Below, piece by piece: positions 1 through 7,921 of a DNA stretch of 64,000 nucleotides (its first letter is position 1; each line of letters opens with the position of its first letter). The notes under the pieces were generated by a model. The model was not told the origin of the DNA, ran no database searches, and was given only the letters and a program-made list of their open reading frames with translations. The translations under genes and the position numbers were made by a program. The DNA comes from Phycisphaerae bacterium (GTDB taxonomy: Bacteria > Planctomycetota > Phycisphaerae > Sedimentisphaerales > SM23-30): positions 1-64,000 of the forward strand of contig JAEIOG010000006.1 of the NCBI GenBank assembly GCA_016342495.1, written 5' to 3'.

Positions 1-309
1 CAACTACAGCTCAAAATCGCAGAAAATATTTTTATTTTTAACGATTTATAGCCATAAGTGCGAAATTTGGGCTAAGACTGTAATATTTACGTCCATTTTA
101 GCTATACGTTATAGCTATCTATTGCCCTTAAGCTGTAAAAATTGTATTTTTATGCAATATTAAGTCCCAATCATATTAATATTCTGTGAACTTTCTTATT
201 TATCGTCAGCATAATTCTGATTTTTAGTTTGATAGAGGAAAATGAGAAAGTTTTAATTAATACACCCTAATTACATGACGATACATCTTTTAGAAAGAGA
301 AACTAAATA
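1..309. other. A/T-rich stretch without a recognisable gene
   Basis: No open frame of useful length with a plausible ribosome site is visible on either strand, and no tRNA-like or repeat structure was found. It probably holds upstream regulatory DNA or the decayed end of a gene lying outside the window. Confidence 0.4.
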
Positions 310-474
310 TTGAGAGCAATTAAAGACATGTCAATTGTTGCTCAATTAGGTTTCAAACCGGGGGATATAGTACAGAGTTTTAGGGATGAAACAAAATGTC
401 CAGATGATGCAACTGGAAAAAGATGGCTTCGCATATGCCTGATACTTAAAAGCTTCGTTAGTTTGGCAATATGA
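310..474 (+). CDS. possible small ORF, 54 codons, unknown
   Basis: This frame opens with TTG at 310 (an ATG follows at 328) and ends at TGA 472-474. The peptide contains GFKPGDIVQSFRDETKCPDD and looks protein-like rather than random, but no family is recognised. The ribosome site is only a weak purine run (AAAGAGAAA). It could be a remnant of a larger gene. No neighbour suggests a role. Confidence 0.25.
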   Translation: MRAIKDMSIVAQLGFKPGDIVQSFRDETKCPDDATGKRWLRICLILKSFVSLAI

Positions 475-693
475 ACTTTAAGATGACTGATTAAAACTTA
501 AAGTTCTATCGGGGGCTGCCAGCTAATATGATTTTTAATGGCTGATGGCGTTGCCAGAACGGGTTGGTATTTCGGTTGCAGGGGTGGGGCATTTGTGTAA
601 CCCTTAAGCATATGCTTAAGGTAAAAGAGCAGACCGTGAAGGTATATTAGAATAGCATGATAAACTAAGTACAGTTTCTTTATGTTCTGTTGT
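475..693 (+). other. non-coding stretch with a perfect 20-bp palindrome
   Basis: No convincing gene is seen on the + strand. A perfect 20-bp palindrome centred on CATATG lies at 602-621, and the stretch runs into a strong intrinsic terminator at 694-734. It could encode an untranslated RNA or the 3' UTR of the small ORF upstream. It was compared by eye with tmRNA, RNase P RNA and SRP RNA and fits none of them. An 89-codon minus-strand frame covers the same bases but has no ribosome site or protein-like composition. Confidence 0.35.
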
Positions 694-734
694 ATGGCAC
701 CGGCAATTGAAAAATTGATGGTGCCATTTTTTTG
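694..734 (+). terminator. rho-independent terminator, + strand
   Basis: GGCACC (696-701) pairs with GGTGCC (720-725), and an inner CAATT/AATTG stem closes a small loop. A run of seven T follows at once, so it is oriented to end + strand transcripts. No clear + strand gene lies directly upstream. The minus-strand GH43 gene finishes about 40 bases away, but on that strand no T run follows the stem. Confidence 0.75.
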
Positions 735-773
735 TTTAAATTGCTGAAAACTTTCATCATAAGCCAATCAGAC

Positions 774-1748
774 TTATTCCCAGATAAGCTTGGCGATATA
801 CAGTCCATCTTTATTCCATCCTGTGGTGGAGATAAACCATCCATCTTTTTTATCATATAGAACTTCCGGTGCATGAGAATTAATTTTGCAAACCAGATTT
901 TCATTAGGGAAATTTAAAGGATTATCTGACCAGTATACATGTGTCAGATCATAAGAACTGCCAGCCAGACATACAAAAAGATAATATAGTCCTTTATATT
1001 TCACTACATAAGGGCTTTCGGCATCACCACCCCAATCATTTTCTAATGGCTGAATGTTAACGCGTTTGAATGAGCTCCAATATTCCAGATCAGGACTAAT
1101 TCTGCAAGCTACAGTTGATCGGCGATCAATTTCATCATAGGTGCGGGTATAATACATATAATATTTGTCATCGAATTTAACCAAATACGGATCACGCGCA
1201 TGGCCCGGTTCGCTAATGATCGGATTGGATTTGCTGCGTTTCCATTTATGCAAATCTTTGGAGGTTGAAATCTGGATTGTGCCCCATGAGCAATAGGTGT
1301 TTGCATTTTCCTGACGATTGCCGCCAGCATAATACATATAATAAGTGTCATCTTTCTTGATTGCATGAGGTGCCCACAAGACCCGATCATATTCCGGGTC
1401 AACGGTCAAAGCATAATCATGCTCTAACCAGTTATCGCTAAGTAAACTGTCGCCACTGACATGGAATAGATTCTTTTCGCCGGTCCAGGGGCTGGCTGGC
1501 TTTTTGCCAATGATGCCATAAGCATGCCATTTGCCGTTATCGCTTTTGATAAAGCAATGGTCATTGGTATACCATTTCCCTTCACGGTCAGGCTTGGTAA
1601 GATTAGGTTTAAATACTGTTTTATATTCCCCAACAACCTTCGGTACAAAAATCCGTGGCTTAGCTGTTTTATTGTTGTTTTGGCTAATTTGTGAACATCC
1701 CGCGATGAAAATAAATGACAATAGTAAAGATAGAATCCGATAATGCAT
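774..1748 (-). CDS. GH43-like five-bladed beta-propeller glycosidase, lipoprotein
   Basis: This is a probable exported glycoside hydrolase acting on plant or algal polysaccharide, with the GH43/GH32-type fold. The start is the ATG at 1748, preceded by GAGGG at good spacing; an in-frame ATG 17 codons upstream would spoil the signal peptide. Residues 1-18 form a lipoprotein signal ending in the lipobox IAGC. Propeller repeats carry motifs such as WAPHAIKKDDTYYMYYAGG, RDPYLVKFDDKYYMYYT and AESPYVVKYKGLYYLFV. The three catalytic acids of the clan can be matched to Asp in YTNDHCF, Asp in RDPYLV and Glu in AESPYV, although this assignment is by eye. About 324 residues is normal for a single catalytic domain. 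No sugar-uptake genes are adjacent, so the substrate is unknown. Confidence 0.8.
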   Translation of the reverse strand: MHYRILSLLLSFIFIAGCSQISQNNNKTAKPRIFVPKVVGEYKTVFKPNLTKPDREGKWYTNDHCFIKSDNGKWHAYGIIGKKPASPWTGEKNLFHVSGDSLLSDNWLEHDYALTVDPEYDRVLWAPHAIKKDDTYYMYYAGGNRQENANTYCSWGTIQISTSKDLHKWKRSKSNPIISEPGHARDPYLVKFDDKYYMYYTRTYDEIDRRSTVACRISPDLEYWSSFKRVNIQPLENDWGGDAESPYVVKYKGLYYLFVCLAGSSYDLTHVYWSDNPLNFPNENLVCKINSHAPEVLYDKKDGWFISTTGWNKDGLYIAKLIWE

Positions 1749-2091
1749 ATTAATGCCCTCTAATGAAATAATATTCTTAGTTTTCATTATTATAGCCATG
1801 GCTCAAAATAAAAACAACACCATATATTGCAGAGCGGATTCAACTCATAAGTGCAACTGAGTTAAATCCGACTTTCATATAGCTAAAAGTGTTGCCGGGT
1901 GGCAATGTCTGCCTAACAGAGCATTAAAGCTAAGCCATAGCCGATAAACTTCTACCGATTTAATAACACTTAGTATTTTTCAAAATTATTCTATATGATT
2001 TTTTGCTTTTATTGACATTTTACAGATGTGTGAATAAAATAAAATAGTTTACTAAAAATTACATAATAGTTTTTTATTAGAGGTTGGAAAA
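1749..2091. other. divergent intergenic region, promoters only
   Basis: This spacer separates the GH43 gene (minus) and the PEP-CTERM gene (plus). A near-consensus + strand promoter lies at 2012-2040, and the GH43 ribosome site lies just beyond 1748. No further structure was seen. Confidence 0.5.
2012..2040 (+). promoter_or_regulatory. sigma-70-type promoter for the PEP-CTERM gene
   Basis: TTGACA (2012-2017) and TAAAAT (2035-2040) are separated by exactly 17 bp. The start codon lies 51 bp downstream, with AGAGG at 2079-2083 as ribosome site. Confidence 0.7.
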
Positions 2092-2748
2092 ATGAAAAGT
2101 TTAATTTTATTGTTAGTAGCGGTGTTAATATGTTCTGGTTTAGCTTCGGCAGCCATTGTTGCTGCCACCGATGATGCTTATATTAGGGCGGACAGTCCAG
2201 AGACCGTTTACAATGAGTATCAGCTTATTACATGGACTGATTATGGCACTGCTACCGGTCATTCATATCTCAAGTTTCCGATGGCTGGTTTGCCTTCGTT
2301 CAGTCAATTGCAGTCGGCAACACTTAATATGTATGTATGGGATGTCGCTGGCTATCTTGAGACCGTTAATGTTCACCGTGCCACAGATGATAGCTGGTCT
2401 GAAACTTTAATAAACTGGAATAATGCGCCCGTGATAAACGATCTTATCGCTTCAAAAAATGTTGGTAGCTATTACACATGGGGGGCTCCAAAATGGGTTA
2501 GTTTTGACTTGTTGGCAAGCGGAGTCTGGGACTATGACAGTGACAGAAGTGATGGCTATGTGACATTGACCATAAAGACTGCTCAAAATGGTGATGATGC
2601 TCACCATTTTTACAGCAAAGAAGAAAATGTTGCTGGTGATTTCGCGCCATATCTGGAAGTGCTAACTATTCCCGAGCCAACAATGATGACATTATTAGTC
2701 TTGGGCGCACTCATAGCCCCAAAAAGAAAACTTGCTGGTCGCAGGTAG
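2092..2748 (+). CDS. DNRLRE-domain protein with PEP-CTERM sorting signal
   Basis: This is a secreted, probably surface-retained protein of 218 residues. Residues 1-20 are a signal peptide ending near ASA. Residues 21-190 match the DNRLRE/CBM96-like beta-sandwich pattern: the opening ATDDAYIRADSP, the SYLKFPMAGLPSFSQLQSAT segment, and the TDDSWSETLINWNNAP motif. The tail IPEPTMMTLLVLGALIAPKR is a PEP-CTERM signal: the PEP motif, a hydrophobic helix and a basic end. PEP-CTERM proteins are normally processed by an exosortase, which is not in this window. DNRLRE modules occur in carbohydrate-active and adhesive proteins, so a role in binding extracellular polysaccharide is inferred. A strong promoter and ribosome site precede it, and it appears to be transcribed alone. 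Confidence 0.85.
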   Translation: MKSLILLLVAVLICSGLASAAIVAATDDAYIRADSPETVYNEYQLITWTDYGTATGHSYLKFPMAGLPSFSQLQSATLNMYVWDVAGYLETVNVHRATDDSWSETLINWNNAPVINDLIASKNVGSYYTWGAPKWVSFDLLASGVWDYDSDRSDGYVTLTIKTAQNGDDAHHFYSKEENVAGDFAPYLEVLTIPEPTMMTLLVLGALIAPKRKLAGRR

Positions 2749-2988
2749 TGTCGATAGCTCACCTTAAATCTCAAGACATACGGCTACATTGCCAAAATGG
2801 TAGAGACGTTGCATGCAACGTCTCATTGTACCGGGATGGGTGATTTTACTCATTCTACCGGACTAAAACCAACAAATAAGTTCCAATTGTATTGGCCTTA
2901 CAGGTCGCCAGATTTATTATGACGGCTGATTCTCAGGGCGATGGGCTGGGCTAAGCCAGGTAGGGCGGGCAAATAATTTTACCGGGAA
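2749..2988. other. repeat-rich intergenic DNA
   Basis: No gene is seen. The stretch contains a 22-bp palindrome (2803-2824) and degenerate REP-like words such as GATGGGCTGGGCTAAGCC near 2940, then the left REP copy of the RayT unit. Confidence 0.45.
2803..2824. repeat. perfect 22-bp palindrome
   Basis: The 11-bp half GAGACGTTGCA is followed directly by its exact complement, downstream of the PEP-CTERM gene. This word type recurs as a short dispersed repeat in many bacterial genomes. It may also act as a hairpin in the 3' UTR. No T run follows. Confidence 0.6.
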
Positions 2989-3024
2989 GGGTGGGCCATG
3001 CCCACGCTGATAAGAATTATATGA
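2989..3024 (+). repeat. REP-A element, left copy flanking RayT
   Basis: These 36 bp are the exact reverse complement of 3712-3747. The core is GTGGGC-CAT-GCCCAC (a 6-bp stem with a 3-base loop) followed by GCTGATAAGAATTATATGA. The same core recurs near 43.9, 46.0 and 60.0 kb. Confidence 0.85.
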
Positions 3025-3059
3025 CCGCGGCGAATATCAAAACCATTTATTTTAACCAT

Positions 3060-3088
3060 TTGCGTGCATATTATTTTACTGTTATAAT
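3060..3088 (+). promoter_or_regulatory. promoter for the RayT gene
   Basis: TTGCGT (3060-3065) and a perfect TATAAT (3083-3088) are spaced by 17 bp. The chosen start codon lies 43 bp downstream. Confidence 0.6.
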
Positions 3089-3131
3089 GCTACAGATATT
3101 TCAGACTTAAAAATTGTTCAGGAGTATTGTT

Positions 3132-3695
3132 TTGTCTAATTATCGTCGCAGTATAATGGAAGGCGGGACTTTTTTCTTTACGGTTGTTACATATAAACGG
3201 GTTAAGTTTTTGACAGATGATAATTGCCGGAAGATTTTAAAGCAAGCTCTAGCTGGTGTTGGGCAATCATGGCCATTTGCAACTCTGGCTTTTTGTTTGC
3301 TGCCGGATCATTTGCATTGTATTTGGCGTTTGCCGCCAAAGGATAGTGATTATTCAAAACGATGGTCAATAATTAAGCGGACATTTTCCAAAAATCATCT
3401 TGCAGCTGGCGGTAAGACAATTACTCAAAGTGAATCACGAATTAAAAAAAGAGAAAATAGTGTTTGGCAACGTCGTTTCTGGGAGCATCGTATTGGTAAC
3501 GATAACAATTTTTATAATCATGTTCATTATATACATTTTAATCCGGTAAAACATGGTTATGTTGAAATCCCGGCAGATTGGCCTTATTCGACATATCATC
3601 ATTTTTGCGAGAAAGGGTTATATAATAATTTTGATTGGAATTTTCTTGATGACATAGATTTTGGTGATAATATTGATTGTGAAAGGCGTGATTAA
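3132..3695 (+). CDS. REP-associated tyrosine transposase (RayT, Y1 family)
   Basis: This is a single-strand DNA nuclease of the Y1/HUH class that acts on REP hairpins and is thought to spread them. TTG at 3132 is the likely start: AGGAG lies 7 bases before it, and the product then begins MSNYRRS...GGTFFFTVV, the usual opening of RayT proteins. A TTG at 3114 would add six residues. The HUH metal site is DHLHCIW, and the probable catalytic Tyr lies in HYIHFNPVKHGYV near the C-terminus. At 187 residues it is close to the normal family length. The gene sits between perfect 36-bp inverted REP copies, the classic arrangement of a RayT unit, and appears intact. Confidence 0.92.
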   Translation: MSNYRRSIMEGGTFFFTVVTYKRVKFLTDDNCRKILKQALAGVGQSWPFATLAFCLLPDHLHCIWRLPPKDSDYSKRWSIIKRTFSKNHLAAGGKTITQSESRIKKRENSVWQRRFWEHRIGNDNNFYNHVHYIHFNPVKHGYVEIPADWPYSTYHHFCEKGLYNNFDWNFLDDIDFGDNIDCERRD

Positions 3696-3711
3696 CAGGT
3701 ATTCGCTTTGC

Positions 3712-3747
3712 TCATATAATTCTTATCAGCGTGGGCATGGCCCACCC
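3712..3747 (-). repeat. REP-A element, right copy flanking RayT
   Basis: This is the exact inverted partner of 2989-3024. Together the copies bracket the RayT gene. The following bases (about 3750-3815) contain another degenerate repeat word, GGCTGCTTCGTGTTTGCGG, which resembles 22918-22955. Confidence 0.85.
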
Positions 3748-3829
3748 TACCGATCGCTGGTAGATGTATTTGTAGGTCCGGCTGCTTCGTGTTTGCGGTT
3801 GAGGTAAAACATGATAACGGGATAGGTAA

Positions 3830-4543
3830 ATGATTTACCCAACCTACCTGGCTTACCGCTCAAGCAAAGCTCTCCAGTTAGGTGCTAAGGGATTGCAAGC
3901 TGTTGGTAGGTCTAGAGTTGGAAGATTGGCAGGCAAAGGTTTGACCCATCTAAGTCATGCTTCTACAGCTGCCGAGATAGGCCTTGGTGGATATGGTGCT
4001 TATCAGGGATTCCAAAATGGTGATATCATGGGCGGTATAGATTCTGCCCGTATGGTTGGTGGTTCTCTCAGAGGTATAGCAGTTTCATATTTAGGCAGAG
4101 GTGCGATGACCAATCAGATGGCTGGTTTAGGCAAACGTTATGCTAAGTCAAGTAATTCTACTTTTAGGGAAAATGTTATCAAGGAAGCCAGAAGCTTGGT
4201 TGGAGCTACTCGCAAAATGAATCGTCGTGGTTATCGTTTAAGAGATATTGATTTACAATATTCTGGTAATCACGGTGTGGATATGGTATATTCAAGAGGT
4301 AATCGCTGGGCATTGTTAGAAGCCAAAGGCGGCAAGCAAACTGGTGCGATCTTTAGGCGTTCAAATCCACAAGGTGGGCCAGGTTGGTCGTCAGAAAGGT
4401 TACAGCGATATATCAATCGTGGCAATAATCAGGATTATCATGGGCTAGCTCATAGGCTTTTAGATGGGATAGATTCAAGGGATGTCAGAACTTTTGGTTA
4501 TTCTCATATTGATAATTCTTTGTGGCAATTGGGCGGTAATTAG
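3830..4543 (+). CDS. orphan polymorphic-toxin C-terminal cartridge, probable nuclease
   Basis: The 237-residue product looks like the tail of a polymorphic (Rhs/CDI-type) toxin without its delivery region. Residues 40-90 are Gly/Ala-rich (AEIGLGGYGAYQGF, GDIMGGIDSARMVGG), typical of the pre-toxin linker. Residues 140-195 hold a PD-(D/E)XK pattern: D151 in GVDMVY, E164 and K166 in ALLEAKGG, then a conserved-looking GGPGWSSERLQRYI segment. A DNase-type toxin is therefore inferred. A TAA codon lies directly before the ATG at 3830, so the frame cannot be extended upstream. The missing N-terminus may have been lost at the REP/RayT junction only 80 bp away. The probable immunity gene follows after 24 bp. 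The precise toxin family is not recognised. Confidence 0.6.
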   Translation: MIYPTYLAYRSSKALQLGAKGLQAVGRSRVGRLAGKGLTHLSHASTAAEIGLGGYGAYQGFQNGDIMGGIDSARMVGGSLRGIAVSYLGRGAMTNQMAGLGKRYAKSSNSTFRENVIKEARSLVGATRKMNRRGYRLRDIDLQYSGNHGVDMVYSRGNRWALLEAKGGKQTGAIFRRSNPQGGPGWSSERLQRYINRGNNQDYHGLAHRLLDGIDSRDVRTFGYSHIDNSLWQLGGN

Positions 4544-4567
4544 AAATAATACTTTGAAAGTTTTATT

Positions 4568-5440
4568 ATGGAAAATGAAATCTGTGATGAGCGATGGCTC
4601 GAAGAGCGTGCCATAAGAGGTTTTTCCATAGGTTATCATCAAATACCTATGGGCAAACAGAAATTGGCCTTTCAATTGGGTTTTGCACATGGATACAAAG
4701 CATTTCTCAATCGAAGTATAAATGATTGGCAGGCAGATGATATTAGGTCTATCGTTAACATGAAAGATGCTCTGGCGGTAGCAAGAGAAGTCTTGAAAAT
4801 ATCTGCAAATATTGAAGAAAAAGATTTAGTGCAAAATTTTGATTTTGTTTCGGCTCAATATCTTTGCATTTTATTGGAAGGCAATCTTGACAGAGAATTA
4901 TTTGGCATTTATGACAAAGAAACATTTGAAGGGCCATTGCCAGAGTATGTTGATATTTATACCTGGTTTCGAGCTGCGGATTATAGCATAATATCTGCTC
5001 TAGTTAAGCAAAAGGTCTCACAGCCTTTGTTGAAACGCCTTAAGGTAAAAGACAAATTATACAATTATTATATCCGAATTTACACTAAGTATTCCGAAAT
5101 AATCCAGGCCTGGCTCGAAGAAGATTGGGATGCTTGTGTGGAACATGCAAACGAAGCTGCTTTCATGGTAGATAAAATTCCCAAAAAATTGCATAGCGAA
5201 ATATTCGAGGATAGCCATTATGGCTTTACAGATAAAGTTCTCGATTACAAATTGGCAGCTATATTGAAGTATTGTTTGAGCGATAAGCCTGAAATTCTGG
5301 AAAAGATTGATATTAAACATAAATGGCCATGGTCTCAAGCTGATGTTGATAAACAATGCCCGCCACCCTTAATGGAGCGTATTGTTTCCGCTGAAGAGCT
5401 TGGATTGATAAATAATAAACCATGGTGGAAATTTTGGTAA
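4568..5440 (+). CDS. probable immunity protein for the upstream toxin
   Basis: This is a 290-residue cytosolic protein without signal or membrane segments, mostly alpha-helical by composition (for example DALAVAREVLKISANIEEKD), with an aromatic end KPWWKFW. Its position directly after the nuclease cartridge, on the same strand, is the main reason for the call. The size and all-helical character resemble the Imm49 group of immunity proteins, but that match is only by eye. The acidic character would suit binding to a basic nuclease. If the toxin has lost its delivery domain, this gene may remain as a free immunity gene against related competitors. Confidence 0.5.
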   Translation: MENEICDERWLEERAIRGFSIGYHQIPMGKQKLAFQLGFAHGYKAFLNRSINDWQADDIRSIVNMKDALAVAREVLKISANIEEKDLVQNFDFVSAQYLCILLEGNLDRELFGIYDKETFEGPLPEYVDIYTWFRAADYSIISALVKQKVSQPLLKRLKVKDKLYNYYIRIYTKYSEIIQAWLEEDWDACVEHANEAAFMVDKIPKKLHSEIFEDSHYGFTDKVLDYKLAAILKYCLSDKPEILEKIDIKHKWPWSQADVDKQCPPPLMERIVSAEELGLINNKPWWKFW

Positions 5441-5488
5441 TCTTATTTGGGATATTGATAGCTAAAATTTATAATACAAAGGAAAAAA

Positions 5489-5608
5489 ATGAAACTAATT
5501 CACCATAAACTAATATGCACATTGGCATTAACTGTGATCTTATCGGCAGCCTCAATCGCTCAGGCTGCTAAACCACAATTCAAACCCATCTTCATCAAGG
5601 CCCAATAG
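5489..5608 (+). CDS. small exported peptide, probably a broken gene
   Basis: ATG at 5489 follows AAAGGA and encodes 39 residues, nearly all a signal peptide (LALTVILSAASIAQA). The frame stops at 5606. One base out of frame, an open frame runs on from about 5590 to 5892 and begins HQGPIGYTHADLNRHEQSEY, which looks coding. A single frameshift near 5590 would join the signal peptide to this second frame, giving an exported protein of about 130 residues. The function is not recognised. The last third of that frame runs through the aspS terminator, so the original gene was probably shorter or has decayed. Confidence 0.35.
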   Translation: MKLIHHKLICTLALTVILSAASIAQAAKPQFKPIFIKAQ

Positions 5609-5804
5609 GTTATACCCATGCTGATTTGAATCGACATGAGCAAAGCGAATACCACAACCCAGCCCGTCAACTAATACCAGCTAATCGCCAGCAGTATATC
5701 AAGCCATCGTTCCCCGAAACTAATTATTCGAAGCTCCCTGATATCTTTTTCTTTGTAGCCAAAGGCGATTGTGAAAACTGGGATGGCATGCCGGGTGCAC
5801 AAAT

Positions 5805-5838
5805 AAAAAAACCCTCGAAATCATATCAAGGGTTTTTT
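5805..5838 (-). terminator. bidirectional intrinsic terminator, end of aspS
   Basis: AAAAAACCCT (5806-5815) pairs with AGGGTTTTTT (5829-5838) around a 13-base loop, giving a T run on either strand. It lies 23 bp past the aspS stop codon. Confidence 0.75.
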
Positions 5839-5860
5839 ATTATTTATTCATTGTGTAAAC

Positions 5861-7654
5861 TTATTTGCTGGTTGGCTTTTCGACAACTTTAATATACAAA
5901 TCTTCCAGCTGGTCGGCATCGACACCCGATGGGGCATCGGTCAACAGGCACTGGCCCTTCTGAGTTTTTGGAAAAGCGATTACGTCGCGGATATTATCCG
6001 TGCCGGTCAGTAGCATAACCAATCGGTCCAGCCCCCAGGCTAATCCGCCGTGTGGCGGTGTGCCATATTCCAGAGCATCCAAAAAGAAGCCAAAGCGTTC
6101 GCGGGCCATCTCATCGGTGATACCCAAAAGCTTAAAGACTTTTGCCTGAACCTGCGGATTATGAATACGTATCGAACCGCCAGCAATTTCATAGCCATTA
6201 AGAACAATATCATAAGCCTGACTGCGAATATTTTGTGGGTCACTGTCAAGTTTTTCAACATCTTCGGGGAATGGCGCGGTAAATGGATGGTGCAATGAAT
6301 CCCATCGGTTTTCATCTTTGTTAAATGCAAACAAGGGGAAATCAACAACCCATACAAAATTGAACTGATCTTCATTTACCAAACCCAGGTCTTCACCCAG
6401 TTTGCAACGTAAGGCCGCCAGAGATTTATGTACAATATCAGCAGAATCACCAACCATAAGAATCAAATCACCAATTTCAGCCTGGAATGTTTCCATGATC
6501 GCCGCTTGCTGTTCGGCACTGAAGAATTTAGCGATACTGGAAAACAGAACCGGTTTGCCATCTTCGCCTTCCTGCACCTTAAACCATGCCAAACCGCGAG
6601 CACCAAAATCAGCGACAAAACCGGTAAGAGTTTTTTCAATGTCACTGCGAGAATAAGTAGCTGCGCCTTTGGCACAAATACCTTTGACCATGCCGCCACC
6701 TTTGACGGTATTGGTGAAGACTTTAAAGCTGCTTTCCACTACAATCGCAGAAATATCCTTCAGCAACATTTCAAAACGAGTGTCAGGGCGGTCAATACCA
6801 TAATTTTCTACAGCATCATTATAGCTCATCCGTTGCATCGGCAACTGAATATCAATATCAAGAATATCTTTGAAAACCTTGGCAAAACATCCTTCGGTGA
6901 TGCCAATAACATCATCCATGTCAACAAAGCTCATTTCCAAATCGACCTGAGTGAATTCAGGCTGACGATCAGCTCGAAGATCTTCATCACGGAAACATTT
7001 GACTATCTGGAAATAACGATCCATTCCAGAAATCATTAAAATCTGTTTAAATAGTTGGGGCGACTGGGGCAATGCATAAAATGCACCTTCGGTCATACGC
7101 GATGGCACCAGAAAGTCACGGGCACCTTCAGGAGTACTCTTGCCGAGCATGGGCGTTTCAATTTCATAGAAACCATTTTCCTGATGATAATCACGAATTA
7201 TCTTAGCTGCCCGGTTGCGAACTCGCATGATATGCTGCATGCGATCGCGCCGCAAATCAAGATAGCGATATTTCAAACGCAATTCTTCATTGACATTGGC
7301 ATTTGAATCTACTTCAAATGGCGGGGTCTTGGCTTTATTTAAAACTTCCAGCTCACAAATATCAATTTCGATATCGCCAGTAGCCATCTTAGGATTTTCC
7401 ATGCCTTCAGCTCGGTGTCGAACCGTACCTTTAGCTGATATTACCCATTCTGTCCGTAATGTCCGGGCCAGTTCATGAGCTTTTGGATGAGCTTCAGGAT
7501 TAAATACTAACTGAGTCAGACCTTCGCGGTCACGTAAATCGATAAAAACCAGTCCGCCATGGTCGCGATATGAGCGAACCCAGCCAGACAGGGTTACTTC
7601 TTTGCCTTCATCAGCGGCACGAAGTTGGCCGCAATTGTTTGTTCTTTTTAACAT
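5861..7654 (-). CDS. aspS: aspartyl-tRNA synthetase
   Basis: This enzyme charges tRNA-Asp with aspartate in the cytosol. The 597 residues match the bacterial-type enzyme throughout. An OB-fold anticodon-binding domain spans about 1-105 (GWVRSYRDHGGLVFIDLRDR). The class II core carries motif 2 (FRDEDLRADRQPEFTQVDLE) and motif 3 (GLAWGLDRLVMLLTGTDNIR), with a GAD-type insertion between them around 290-420. The ATG at 7654 has AGGA upstream. It is monocistronic, divergent from the glycosyltransferase fusion gene. Whether it is specific for tRNA-Asp or also charges tRNA-Asn cannot be read from the sequence alone. Confidence 0.97.
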   Translation of the reverse strand: MLKRTNNCGQLRAADEGKEVTLSGWVRSYRDHGGLVFIDLRDREGLTQLVFNPEAHPKAHELARTLRTEWVISAKGTVRHRAEGMENPKMATGDIEIDICELEVLNKAKTPPFEVDSNANVNEELRLKYRYLDLRRDRMQHIMRVRNRAAKIIRDYHQENGFYEIETPMLGKSTPEGARDFLVPSRMTEGAFYALPQSPQLFKQILMISGMDRYFQIVKCFRDEDLRADRQPEFTQVDLEMSFVDMDDVIGITEGCFAKVFKDILDIDIQLPMQRMSYNDAVENYGIDRPDTRFEMLLKDISAIVVESSFKVFTNTVKGGGMVKGICAKGAATYSRSDIEKTLTGFVADFGARGLAWFKVQEGEDGKPVLFSSIAKFFSAEQQAAIMETFQAEIGDLILMVGDSADIVHKSLAALRCKLGEDLGLVNEDQFNFVWVVDFPLFAFNKDENRWDSLHHPFTAPFPEDVEKLDSDPQNIRSQAYDIVLNGYEIAGGSIRIHNPQVQAKVFKLLGITDEMARERFGFFLDALEYGTPPHGGLAWGLDRLVMLLTGTDNIRDVIAFPKTQKGQCLLTDAPSGVDADQLEDLYIKVVEKPTSK

Positions 7655-7921
7655 AAATTGTTGTTCCTGATATACTTATACGAAAAAACTTATGGCGGTA
7701 GCGCCACAATTATTATTATTGACAACTTTTGGACCTGGCATTATAACCGAAAACTCGTGTATCTCCAAAAAGTAATCGGTTTTTTGTTAGTTAACCTGTA
7801 TTTTTAGGGGGTTTTTGATAAATTTTCAGTTATAATGTTCGATTGCCCAGTGCAAAAAGGGCACACCACTGAACAATAGCTCGACTAAACATGGAAAATT
7901 ATACGTATTATATATAACTGC

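Noticed and set aside
475-734. tmRNA, RNase P RNA or SRP RNA in the gene-poor start of the window
   Set aside because: None of the conserved core words of these RNAs could be found; only the terminator is secure.
498-767. 89-codon minus-strand frame beyond the GH43 gene
   Set aside because: It has no ribosome site and no protein-like pattern, and it covers the + strand terminator and palindrome.
6040-6375. Shadow frames inside aspS and similar frames in other genes
   Set aside because: They lie wholly within strong genes in other frames and have no independent support.
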